Source: Neoarius graeffei (Eukaryota; Chordata; Actinopteri; Siluriformes; Ariidae). From it: a DNA stretch of 64,000 nt. Every line of letters begins with the position of its first letter. Positions within the stretch are counted from its first letter, which is position 1. Positions 1 through 9,599 of this stretch are shown piece after piece. The position numbers and the translations under genes were made by a program. Location: positions 33,982,698 through 34,046,697 of the forward strand of contig NC_083577.1 in NCBI RefSeq assembly GCF_027579695.1, in the 5' to 3' direction. Below the pieces are notes generated by a model. It ran no database searches, was not told the DNA's origin, and worked only from the letters and a program-made list of their open reading frames with translations.

Positions 1-405
1 CTGTCAGTCTTGTGAATCCAGGATTTGAATGTTTTTTTCTGCTCCTTTTTTTTGTAAATGTGCTATCTACAGTAAAATAAAAGAGAAAAAGAATGTACAT
101 TTGTTTTCTTTTTTGTTCATTAAAGTTAATATTGCTATTTATATTGCATTAAACCAACTTGGCATTTAGTGTAATGAACTTAATATGTTACATTTAATGA
201 TTATACAAAGCAATTGGTTTAGCAAAAGATTTTAAGTTAAATCAACTTGGTATCTAGTGTGTTGTACTTAAAATAGCAATTCCATTCCCATCAAGCATTT
301 AAGTTTAATTCACTCAAGTTTTGATTATACATTACTTAATTTTTTTAAGGCAACCACTTTCCTCAAATTTTTTTAAGTAAACTCAACTTATCCGGGCTTA
401 CAGTG
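1..405. mobile_element. Right end of a non-autonomous DNA transposon (MITE)
   Basis: AT-rich sequence ending in cttatccgggcttacagtg followed by TA at 406-407. The end reads on the other strand as CACTGTAAGCCCGGATAAG, the style of a terminal inverted repeat. The opposite end lies before the window, so family and full length cannot be told. No coding frame is seen. Confidence 0.45.
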
Positions 406-458
406 TATACAGACACCTAGAATAGATTAATTTATCAGTAAGCACGCTATAAATAACC

Positions 459-1298
459 ATGGTGTTTGCTTGTTGTGCTGTGGGCTGCCACAACAGACAG
501 GGACAGCGTGCAGGACGCTCCTTTTACCGGTTTCTAGTGATGGGAATTTCGGCTCTTTTTCGGGAGCCGGCTCTTTTGGCTCTTCTTACTATAAGGAGCC
601 GGCTCTTTCGGCTCCCAAACGGCTCCTGAGATTTTATTTTTGATTTAATTGCTGCAATTAACTAGTTAATTAATTACATTATTTATATTTTATCAATAGT
701 TTGTTTTCCATTTTATTTTTTAGTTTTTGTAGCCATTGTAAAGCTTTGTAAAGTATAGCAGTGTAACAATGTTCTAGCTATAGAAATAAAACTTACCAAT
801 TAAATTATTTTCTCACAAACATAATGCAAAACTGTTATATTACCAATATAAAATACACAGCTGATTTTCCCCTCCTCAGGTGCCTCACAGACTCCTCTCC
901 CCTGCGCTCCACAGCTTTAAGCATTACACCAATTTTCGTATTTTCGCAGCTGTGAATGACATCAACCAAAAAAAGTAGGCGTACACCATGCTACTTTTTT
1001 TCCTTTGAATGGTAATAGACAACACAAAGACGCAATCAGACAGCAACTTTTTTTGTGAAAGTCTCTCTCTGAGGCACCTAAGGACAAAAAAATAATTCGG
1101 CTCCCCAACTCGGCTCCCACCGAAGAGCCGGCTCCCGTCGTTCACTTCAAAGAGCCGGCTCTTTGAACCGGATCGTTCGCGACCGAGACATCACTACCGG
1201 TTTACTACTGACCCAGACAAGAGGGATTACAGCTGTGAAAAGACAGGATTGGGAGCCAACAGAGTACTCCAGACTTTGCAGTGATCATTTCATTTCAG
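459..1298 (+). pseudogene. THAP-domain first exon, split by a hAT MITE and frameshifted
   Basis: The ATG at 459 opens a THAP zinc-finger start (MVFACCAVGCHNR, then RSFYR). After the MITE at 535-1196 the domain resumes, but the conserved part (AVKRQDWEPTEYSRLCSDHF, about 1219-1293) lies in another frame, so a small indel is present besides the insertion. The C-x4-C start and CSDHF end are the two halves of the C2CH zinc site. A GT donor follows at 1299. THAP domains bind DNA and occur in host THAP genes and in P-element and Kolobok transposases; which of these this was cannot be told. No next exon was recognised downstream. Confidence 0.7.
535..1196. mobile_element. hAT-type MITE inside the THAP exon
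   Basis: The ends are inverted repeats (TAGTGATG at the left, CATCACTA at the right), followed inward by many GAGCCGGCTC-rich inverted motifs. Flanks ccggtttc (527-534) and ccggttta (1197-1204) match 7 of 8, fitting the 8-bp hAT target duplication. Length is 662 bp and there is no transposase. It splits a THAP zinc-finger exon. Confidence 0.8.
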
Positions 1299-2404
1299 GT
1301 TAGTTTATCAGTTAACGCAATTTTGATAAAATATATAGCAAAAAGTAAATGGGTCAGTGTTTGTTAACCCATCTGAGCAGTGAAACAAGGCAGTGTTAAT
1401 TTGTCTAGGGTTGCATGTAGCAGACATCAGACATAAAACGCAATAACAGAGGCTAGAAAGAAACGGGACACAGAAATAAACAGGGAAATTAAGTAAAAAA
1501 AAGAGAAAAAAAAAGAGCGCGGATCTCCAAACACATGAGAAGCCTATCTTACGCACATCACGCGGACTCCACACACGCATCGCGTCTGAAGTCATAACTC
1601 ATCAGGGGAAATCGTGTCCGCATTGGCATGTTCAAAAAACAACCTCGCGTCAACAATGATACCACACGCAAGAAAAAAAAACAGTCAGGCTACTCAACAA
1701 CCAACCTGGCAGCAGCAGTCGTTGTCATGTAAACACAACACTTCGGATATGCAAATGCTTCCCGTTACACACGATTGCTATGTCAATAAACATCATTTTG
1801 CCAATATTTTAGAGACCCCCCAACATTTCCCAAATCATGTTTTCAAAGGATCTCATGTCTGTTTCAGGGGATCTCGGATCCCCCGAGTAACAAGACAGTG
1901 TTGTGAACATAGCCTACCTTGTACCGTTTCAAACTGCTGGGGTCATCCTTCATCAAACTGTTGACTTCTGTCGACAACCTTGGCTCCATACCAAGGCTGG
2001 GTACAGTGTTTGTGATAAAAGACAGATCCAATTTAACACGAATCACAGCTTACTTTCTTGTTAAAATGTGCAAAGGTCTCCACCATCTCATACTGCCTTG
2101 CACTGAAGGACTTAAGCGTGCCGTCCAAAATGGCTGCATCACGTGACTTGGTCACGTGGGTGAAATACCTCAATACCAAAGTTGCGCAGGTGACATCATC
2201 AGTGTGTGTGTGTGTGTGTGCCTAACTTGTCGTAGCCCCATAATATGCACAATCCCGCCAGCGGAACGTTGTACTAGTCATCAAAAAGACTTTACTACCA
2301 TAGTACTACACTACTATGACATTACACAGAGTCTTAAGTAATACATTACGACTTGATCATTGCCATTCTGGTAACAGCAAATTTATAACGGGCCGTGTCC
2401 GCGA
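1299..2404. other. Stretch without a recognised gene
   Basis: Holds an A-rich tract near 1495-1515, a perfect inverted repeat cacgtgac/gtcacgtg at about 2139-2157, and a short (GT)n at about 2203-2222. A minus-strand open stretch at 1864-2046 looks coding-like in composition but matches nothing I recognise. It may belong to the same old transposon as the THAP exon. Confidence 0.35.
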
Positions 2405-3402
2405 TGTACAACCAGGGGTGTCGTAGTGGGGGGAAAAGGGGGACTGAGTTACCAGGGCCCCAAGTGGGGGGAGGGCCCTTGAGGAGTCTGTAATTTTATT
2501 TTCCTTTAAATATCAATACCATTTAAAGATCACAATATATGTTGCTAACTAATGTAAATGTAATGTTTTGGGTAAATAAATCGTTTGATTAATGGATTGA
2601 CTTGTTTGTCCTAGCCCAGAGCCGGCCCGTGGCATTGGCAATATAGGCAAATGCTAAGGGCGCTGCGTCCATCCAGGGGTGCAGAAACGGGGGGAGAAAA
2701 ATTATGACTTCCACTATTCTGAAAACGAGTCAGCATTATAATGTCTTAGCCTAATTTAACTGTACAGCAAAGCATGTAGTCAGGGTGCGATTTGTCAAAA
2801 AAGCGGGGTGGGGTGGGGTGGTGGTTGTTAATCATGAAACAATAAGCGCTCAAGTGCGCATCCGCGGCTATTCTCTGTTTTTGCCATGTAATAGCCTAAG
2901 TGTTGTTGGCTAAAGAGTGTTTTTGCATAACGTAGATAACTGACATAGATCTGTTGCTTGTTTTGAATATGGCTGCACTTGGAGCAGTCTGTCGGTGTCG
3001 TTGAGCAGTCTGGGCTGAAGTAAAGGTCTTTTATACACCGAACGAAGCAAGATATTCCAATGGTGCCTGGCACGTTTTTTTTTTTTTTTTTTTAATAAAA
3101 CAAAGTTGCTTTGTTGATCTGTGTTCTCATTAAAATGACAGTTTAGCAGCTCATTCAAACAACCATGTTGCGAAGAGCTTCCTGGAGGAAAATATAATAA
3201 ACGCGTTGAAAACAAGAAACAATCTCAGTGTGTCAAGACTGCAGGGAAACCAAACAAGCACTCAGATGTGTTCTCTTTACCAGCACCGGCGATTGCCTAG
3301 AGCGCAAAGTGTGCCCAGGGGCGCCAAGGGGGACCAAAACCCCACCAAAAAGGAGGGATGGAGTTATTGAATGGAGATGTTACCAAGTGCATCAGTGGTG
3401 TA

Positions 3403-3620
3403 CAGTGTTTTCAACCACTGTGCTGCCGAACTCTAGTACCGCGGAACACTAGTGTGCCGTGAGAGATCACCAAGTGTACCGTGGAAAATTATAGAATGAC
3501 TGTATATTGTAAATATTGGCAACAGCGTTTTAGTTTCAGTCAACATTTTCTATTGGTGATGTGCCTTGAGATTTTTTCATTGAAAAAAGTGCGCCCTGGC
3601 TCATGAAAGGTTGAAAACCT
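3403..3620. mobile_element. Short hAT-like MITE nested in the hAT element
   Basis: Begins cagtgttttcaaccactgtg and ends near aaaggttgaaaacct, which are loosely inverted copies. The interior (nccgcggaacactagtgtgccgtg type) is a pattern common to hAT MITEs. Target duplication is not clear, so the exact ends are uncertain. Confidence 0.4.
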
Positions 3621-3691
3621 TTTTTACAACACCTCTGATGCGGCTGGGGATGTAGAAATACGCGCTCCTTACCTCTGCTGTTACACTACCT

Positions 3692-3886
3692 GTGACAGTA
3701 GCTTCTGCTGAAAGAAGCTTTTCAAAATTAAAACTGCTGAAGACATACTTAAGGTCAACAATGAGTCAAGAACGTCTGAATGGGCTTGCTCTAATGAGCA
3801 TCAACCAAGCGATCTCAAGAGAAATATCATTTGATGATATTATCAAGGAATTTGCCATTAGGAAGACCAGACGAGTCCCATTGTAA
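3692..3886 (+). pseudogene. hAT transposase C-terminal dimerisation fragment
   Basis: The translation contains ASAERSFSKLKLLKTYLRS and RLNGLALMSI, the hallmark of the hAT C-terminal (hATC) dimerisation domain, ending in FAIRKTRRVPL and a stop. Upstream in the same frame only about ten residues (LPVTVASAE) remain recognisable, so the RNase H-like catalytic part is missing. It is a remnant of the transposase of the enclosing 1.7-kb hAT element. Confidence 0.85.
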
Positions 3887-4903
3887 TGTTACTTCAATAA
3901 CAAAGTACCCATAATAGCACTTTTGTTTGAAAATACAGCCCATTGATGTCCTAACAGGGTGCTTAAGTTTGCACAATTTAGAACTGTAGAATTTTTTATT
4001 CATTTAATTTGTTAATTCTTCAGAGATGACAACTTTTAATAGCAAAAAAGAAACTAAAAATAATTTCTTGTTTATTGTCCATGCACTACACTTTGAACAG
4101 GGTGCGGAAGAGTTTTTGCCCATTATATGGAGATATGTATTGAATTTGTGTGGTCATTTTACTTTGTGACACTTTATGTGAATAATGATAACAATAATAA
4201 CAATAATGAAAAAGATAAAAATGACTTCTTGTTTATTGTCCATGCACCGCGCATTGTTTAATAGTAATAGAATAGAGTGATATAATAGAATAGAGCGCCA
4301 AAACTCAATCTCGCCTAGGGCAGCCAAAGACCTAGAGCCGGCCCTGTCCTAGCCTACATATATGGCCCTTTTCCACTACCCTTTTTCAGCTCACTTCAGC
4401 TCGCTTCAGCTCACTTCAGCCCGACACGGCTCGCGTTTCGACTACCAAAAACCAGCACGACTCAGCTCGTTTCAGCCCTGCTTAGCCCCTAAAACTCGCA
4501 CCGTTTTGGAGTGGGGCTGAAGCGAGCCAAGCCGTGCCGAGTGAGGCTGGGGGCGTGAGCAGACACTCCCCTGTGCACTGATTGGTGAGGAGGAGTGTCC
4601 TCACATGCCCACACACGCCCCGCGAGCACGCTGGGATCTGTAAACACCGCAAACCCGGAAGAAGAAGAATTACGAGAATTTCTGAAGCCTTATGCGCCTC
4701 GCCTCATCTATACGCTCTTGCCAGTATCTGTTGGCGTTGTCGGTGACAACAAGCCACAGCACCAAGACCAGCAACACTAACGACTCCATGTCCTCCATGT
4801 TTATTGTTTACTATCCGGGTCGTGAGACTACCGCTTAAAGGATCACTGAATCAATGACATACAGAGCATCGTGGACGAGTTCGCGGAGCGCAAGGCTCGT
4901 CGT

Positions 4904-5097
4904 ATGCCCTTCAAATAATGCGTGCAGTAGGCTATTGATGTTTTATTATGAGCCATGTACAGTATGTCGCCTAATGTTTTTTTGTTTCTGAGTTACATGT
5001 TCGTTTGAAGGACTTAATGTACAAAATAACATAGTTGCACCCCGTAGTGTTGAAATTGGTAAACACAGTGCATTCAGTGAGGTTTGCACCGCCCTCC
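4904..5097 (+). repeat. First copy of a direct duplication (about 180 bp)
   Basis: cgtatgcccttcaaataatg and the following 180 bases recur at 5139-5312 with small indels (for example gcctaatgttttttt versus cctaatgttttttg). The offset is about 238 bp. The duplicated part includes the end of the hATC-like frame and the sequence after it. Confidence 0.8.
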
Positions 5098-5138
5098 TTT
5101 TATTTCTGACTCTTCCTGTCACCACTCTGAGCGCTCAT

Positions 5139-5312
5139 TCGTATGCCCTTCAAATAATGTGCGCAGTATAGGCTATTGATGTTTTATTATGAGCCATGTA
5201 CAGTATCCTAATGTTTTTTGTTTGAGTTACATGTTCGTTTGAAGGACTTGATGTACTAAATAACATATAGTTGCACCCGGTAGTGTTGAAATTGGTAAAC
5301 ACCGCAGTTGCG
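5139..5312 (+). repeat. Second copy of the direct duplication
   Basis: Mate of 4904-5097, shorter by several bases. Both lie inside the inverted-end element at 4355-5607, so the duplication probably arose within that element or its family. Confidence 0.8.
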
Positions 5313-7006
5313 GACATTTTGTAGCCTAAAATGATGTTATGATAAGCTTTAATAAAGGGCCCGGTCATTTGCCCCGGCCCGGCTCTGACTTGTTCCGCCA
5401 CTGTCACTGATGTCACTGTTTGCGCTGCTTAACGACATCACGTGACGTCCACCCACTTTCGCTAACTCCACCCAATGTGTCCACCCACTTCCAGCCAGCA
5501 CGGTTCAGCGCGGTTGTAGTCGAAATGCAACTCCAACAGCCCCGCTCAGCTCGACTCAGCTCGACTCGGCACGGCTCAGCCGCGTTTGTAGTGGAAAAGC
5601 GGCAATAGTGTCTGGGGACACCCATCCACCCACCCCACCCTTTACACGAAATGGTTTACCGGGCTTTCACCGGGCTTTTTAACTAGGCGCATTTAGCGTT
5701 CGTTCTGCTGAAGCAGCGCTGCGCGTTGTAGGCTATCTGTGCTATGGAAGATCATGCACAAGAAAACAAAATCCGGTTTTTAGAAACGAAAAGAGAGGCA
5801 GGAAAGAGACAAGAAAAGAAATGAGGGAAAGCAACTGCTCACAAACTTCTTTCCCAAGAAAGTTGAGCCCAAGTGTGAAAGCAAATAGCCTACATTAAAT
5901 GAACACCCGTGGTTATAAATGCTTCAATACCACCGCTATTGTCAGTGCTAAAAACTGCACAACACAAAATTAGAAATAACATGATGCCTTTTTTCTCTGC
6001 ATTGCAATAGTATAATCGAAAATTAAATTATATTGGGCCATAACATAATTAGGCTAATAGCTGGGGTATAAATTCCAGTGTTTAGCACTTTGTGGAAGCC
6101 TGTTTTCTTTTTGCCCTTTTTAAAATGACAAGAGAGTCAAGTTTTGTTTACCTTTCATTCTAAAGGAAGTATTTTGTTAATGTAGAAATCTGGAAATGGC
6201 ATTTACTTTTATGTAATAAATAAGCTACTTGATAAAAATCTGTTCTCTTCAGCCCAATGCAAAGGTGCTCAATTTTCATGCAGGCCTATTATGTTTGGTG
6301 ACCTTTGGTGGCATTTACTGTTACAACTTTCAATCATTCTGCAAATAAAACAAAGATTCAGTGACGTATTGTGTGATTAGGGTTTTTTATTCATTTAAGA
6401 GTTGTTAGATTAATGTGTGGCTACCAGTGGCGGCTGGTAGTCTTTCAAACAGGGGAGGCTGGTCGGTTATGATATTTCCAGATTTTAAAAAACACATCAA
6501 TTTTGCCCATACTCTTGCCTCTGATCTGGCTGATTGTTGGCAGGGTCACAAACTGTGAAATAACAGGTTCTTTTGGCCCATTAGCCTACTGTCCAATATA
6601 CATGATGGTGGTGTTGGGGGGAGGGGGGTATATTTTCACATTTTATATTTTAAAATTGTGGCATGTTGTTTAAAAATTGATCATTATTGAAAGCAGCTCT
6701 TTGTCAGGAACCTCAGCAGTAGAGCTGGGTGCCACACATTTCATTCAATGACACTTTCCCTATATTTTACTTATTTTGACTGAGAAATGTTTTATTGGCA
6801 ATTTTGATAACCCTTCACTTTTAATCCAGGTCTGTAGTGTGAAATGTTCTCGGCTGTGTTTTTGTTTAAAAATGTTTTCCAAATTGTAGCTGTGTTTAAT
6901 TCATATCCAGAAAAATATATATTCCAATATAATATACTCAGCATAAACATTTTAAATAGATTCTATATTTTTGGTCCATCCATGACATATTACTAAAGTA
7001 GCCTAT

Positions 7007-7207
7007 TTACTGTTGATGTGGGTCACTTGCTGTTAGCAAATTCACTTTCTCGTCACAGGAGAGCTGAAAGGAACGAGTATTATTCCCTACCTTTTTCACC
7101 AAGTCAGTTTGAGGCGTTGGTCTACCCTGCTCTTTAATTTTAATTTTTTCCTCGAAAGGAAGACTGGCAAATGGCTTCGCCAAAATTAAATCAGCAATGC
7201 TCGGCAT
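7007..7207 (-). pseudogene. hAT transposase N-terminal (TTF-finger) fragment
   Basis: The frame reads PSIADLILAKPFASLPFEEK then KIKEQGRPTPQTDLVKK and RSFQLSCDEKVNLLTASD. This is the region just before and into the TTF-type zinc finger of ZMYM-like hAT transposases (usual form RSFQ..WF.K..WL). Only about 66 codons are open and no RNase H-like domain follows, so it is a broken copy. Confidence 0.7.
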
Positions 7208-7445
7208 CTGTGCGCAGCTTTCTTGCTAGCTGACTAGCCCCCTCAAGTTCAAGTTCAGTCACTCAAATAAACGAAATTTCTGGAACTAAGATAGCAAACT
7301 TGACAACACTATATTTACACTTTATTTACAATGAAAATATATACAAACTAAAAAAGCTGGTAGAAACCGTATGCAATGAATGAAATCGAAATGTAAGCTG
7401 ATCTCTTACAATACAGCACTTGCGAATCCGCATGGGACTGAACTA

Positions 7446-7554
7446 ATGTTGCCAGATACTGCTGACGTTATCCAGCCCAAAATATGTTCAAAACCCGCCA
7501 ATATGCACTTAAAACCGCTCAATTGAGCGGGAAACCCCCAATCTGGCAACACTG
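7446..7554. mobile_element. Miniature palindromic element, copy 1 (about 109 bp)
   Basis: Runs from (a)tgttgccagatactgctgacg to ctggcaacactg; the two ends are inverted copies of CAGTGTTGCCAGAT. The interior has a second small palindrome (ccgctcaattgagcgg). Related copies are at 11226-11338 and 48423-48513. It lies inside the 6425-7998 hAT element. Confidence 0.8.
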
Positions 7555-7660
7555 TACCGCTGCCTGTCTATAGTTGAAACGAGCTGTCAATCAAAGAAAA
7601 TATCCGGCCGCTTTCACCAATCACCAGTCTCCTCACGGAAACTGCCATGTCCCTCCCATG

Positions 7661-7885
7661 TGAGGCTCGGAGTCCGTGGGCGGGCGTTTTCGCAGTATTT
7701 GTCCAATAACCGTCTTGCATTTTGAGATTGAAAAGCGCAGAGCTCCCAAATGCCACTGAAGTCCACTGAGGCTGGGAGTCCGTGGGAGTCCGTAGGTGGG
7801 CATTTTCGCAGTATTTGTCCAATAATCGTCTTGCATTTTGATATTGAAAGCGCAGAGCTCCCAATGCCATTGAAGTCCACTGAGG
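7661..7885. repeat. Tandem duplication of a 107-118 bp block
   Basis: The block containing cgcagtatttgtccaataa and cttgcattttga, ending tgaagtccact, occurs twice in a row (7661-7767 and 7768-7878) with about 90 percent identity by eye. Minus-strand open frames across it are a by-product of the repetition. Confidence 0.8.
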
Positions 7886-8209
7886 CTGCGCTGCATCGCG
7901 CTGTCACGAGGGGGAGAAACTCACGCACACATTAAAGTTATAAGGGCGTTTTTAGAGGAGGCTGAGCCTCCCTCGTTGTCTTAGAGCAATCGCCCGTGGT
8001 GGCTACATAACTGACTGGACTGGTAGTACGCCCTTGTTGTTAGATACTTTCAGCATTGTTAACTGGTGAGCTTTTTTTGGGGGGGGCACTGCTTGTGCAT
8101 AGGGCCCAGAATTTGGTGCAACGCCCCTGCGTACAACACACGATGAGAAATGTTTAAATGACCATGTAAAGCTGTTAACATTCTGTTGGCTAATACAGAG
8201 CCCAACGCG

Positions 8210-8335
8210 GGGGGCGGCACGAGCGCAAAAAAAAAAAAACGGTCCCCAAAAAAAAAGGTCCCCCCCCCAAAAAAAAAAAAAAAGACGGGGGGGGCGGGGG
8301 GGGGGGGGGGGGGGGCGCCAGCAGGGGGTTTCGCC
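8210..8335. other. Homopolymer-rich block (A, C and G runs)
   Basis: Runs of A, C and G, each roughly 8-20 long, follow one another with little other sequence. It is flanked on the right by the 8365-9045 hAT element. The block looks like either a poly-purine low-complexity tract or a zone of base-calling/assembly error; no gene can be read here. Confidence 0.6.
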
Positions 8336-8364
8336 CGGGGAGTAAATCACTCTAGGATCACCAC

Positions 8365-9045
8365 CAGAGGCGATTTTTCTCACCAGGCAAGCCAATCAGC
8401 TGCTTGGGGCCCCCACCAGGTGGCGACAGAGAGTCGAAATTTGCACAGCAGTTGATAGAGAAATTTGCGAGTCGAGAGTGAAGAAGAATCGAAATTTGCG
8501 TTTTGAAAAGTCATTCGCTGAGTCTGACTCTCACGGGTTTCCCGTTTACAATAAGCTGTTGGGAGGAACAAAATGCTAAGCAGCCAATTGTGTGACCACA
8601 TTTTTGAGTGACAAAAGTCTTCAAGCAATCAGCGCTTGCAGTCTGCAGAGGGATCCCTTCCTGCGCGTGCAACCACATGTTTGCACAAATCGGAAACCCT
8701 GTAGGCTATTAACGTGCACATATTGCGTGTTGGTAGACCTCCATGGCTAAATTATTATGAAGAGAAACTATCCATCCGGGAGTGAAAAAAGAAAGAAGAA
8801 AAAAGAAGACGAGGGGAGAAGAAAGCAAGATGGTGGTAAGTCAGTAGCAATAATAATGAACAGAGACAATAGTATTTTTCCCTACCGTTGATAATGATGT
8901 AGTGCAAATGGTGCTAGTCTTGTTTCACTCGCGCTAGCATGACCATACTTTATTTATGTTGGGTTTTTTTGTTGTGGGCGGGCGGTGGTGGGGCCCCCCA
9001 ATGAATTTCTGATTGGGGCCCCACTAGACCCTAGAATCGCCACTG
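8365..9045. mobile_element. Short hAT element just upstream of the first TRIM gene
   Basis: Ends CAGAGGCGATTTTT and, inverted, CAGTGGCGATTCTAGG; the 8-bp target duplication atcaccac is perfect at 8357-8364 and 9046-9053. Length is 681 bp with no transposase. Its right edge lies about 100 bp before the TRIM start codon, so it may sit in or next to that gene's promoter. The duplicate TRIM copy lacks it. Confidence 0.88.
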
Positions 9046-9146
9046 ATCACCACTGTGCACATGCGTGCAGATGTGACCAATTCTGATTCTAATTCTAATT
9101 CTGATGTTGAGCATTTAAACAGAGAGAACAAAAGCAGCAAAATAAA

Positions 9147-9599
9147 ATGGCTTCTAAGTTTTCAGAGGAGGATTTCTCCTGTCCTGTGTGCCGTGAAATC
9201 TTCAAGGATCCTGTTCTCCTGCACTGCAGTCACAGTGTGTGTAAAGAGTGTTTGCATCAGTTCTGGGAGATCAAAGGATCCAAAGAATGTCCTCTCTGTA
9301 GGAGGCAGTTGTCTGTGGAGTCCCTGACCTGGCAGCAGTGTTGGACAAGGAGGAAGAAGAAGAAGTTGTCTGTGGAGTATCCTCCCATAAACCTGGCCTT
9401 AAAGAACCTGTGTGAGATTTTCTTACAGGAGAGAAGTCTGAGATCATCAGGGTCTGAAGCAGTCTGCCGTTTGCACAGTGAGAAACTCAAACTCTTCTGT
9501 CTGGATGATCAACAACCGGTGTGTGTGGTGTGTCAGACTTCAAGAAAACACACCAACCACAAATTCTGCCCCATTAACGAGGCATTAACAGACTGTAAG
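9147..9599 (+). CDS. TRIM copy 1, exon 1 (RING and B-box)
   Basis: Encodes 151 residues. RING cysteines and histidine lie at about residues 12-55, the B-box at about 110-146. Between them this copy has 19 residues ([19 protein letters not shown]) that the duplicate lacks; the DNA there repeats agttgtctgtggag on both sides of the extra 57 bp, so the insertion kept the frame. The donor is aag|gtaaat. Confidence 0.9.

Larger units (their letters stand above)
2617..4346 (+). mobile_element. hAT element with perfect 8-bp target duplication
   Basis: Ends CAGAGCCGGCC and, inverted, CAGGGCCGGCTCTAGG. The 8-bp duplication tcctagcc is perfect at 2609-2616 and 4347-4354. It carries the C-terminal hAT dimerisation region at 3692-3886 and a further hAT-like MITE near 3403-3620. 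The element is 1,730 bp, so it is internally deleted and non-autonomous. It sits inside the 2413-8129 element. Confidence 0.88.
4355..5607. mobile_element. Non-autonomous transposon with GAGCTGAA-rich inverted ends
   Basis: The left end reads ggcccttttccactac followed by repeats of cagctcacttcagctcg; the right end is the inverted counterpart (ctcagctcgactcggcacgg ... gtagtggaaaagc). A short frame at about 4850-4918 ends in DEFAERKARRMPFK, close to the end of hATC domains, which suggests a hAT relative. Flanking target duplication was not resolved. It lies immediately right of the 2617-4346 element. Confidence 0.6.
6425..7998 (-). mobile_element. hAT element with perfect 8-bp target duplication
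   Basis: Starts CAGTGGCGGCTGGTAG and ends ...caatcgcccgtg; the 8-bp duplication gtggctac is perfect at 6417-6424 and 7999-8006. It carries a minus-strand TTF-type zinc-finger fragment of a hAT transposase (7007-7207), a small palindromic MITE (7446-7554) and a duplicated 110-bp block (7661-7885). At 1,574 bp it is non-autonomous. It is nested in the 2413-8129 element. Confidence 0.87.
2413..8129. mobile_element. Outer hAT element, 5.7 kb with nested insertions
   Basis: The left end CAGGGGTGTCGTAGTGG and right end (on the minus strand CAGGGGCGTTGCACC) are inverted, and the flanks tgtacaac (2405-2412) and cgtacaac (8130-8137) match 7 of 8, as for a hAT target duplication. Most of its length is later insertions: 2617-4346, about 4355-5607 and 6425-7998. 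What is left (2413-2608, 5608-6424, 7999-8129) totals about 1.1 kb. Around 5740-5890 a basic stretch (KRKRGRKETRKEMRE in one frame) resembles the N-terminal region of fish hAT transposases, but no full frame survives. Confidence 0.72.

Noticed and set aside
1308-1595. Minus-strand 95-codon frame next to the THAP exon
   Set aside because: Low-complexity F/L/C-rich translation of an A-rich stretch, no start context or splice signals, no recognisable domain.
9055-9327. Alternative 90-codon frame across the start of TRIM copy 1
   Set aside because: It overlaps the RING exon in another frame and has no domain; the 9147 frame has the RING.
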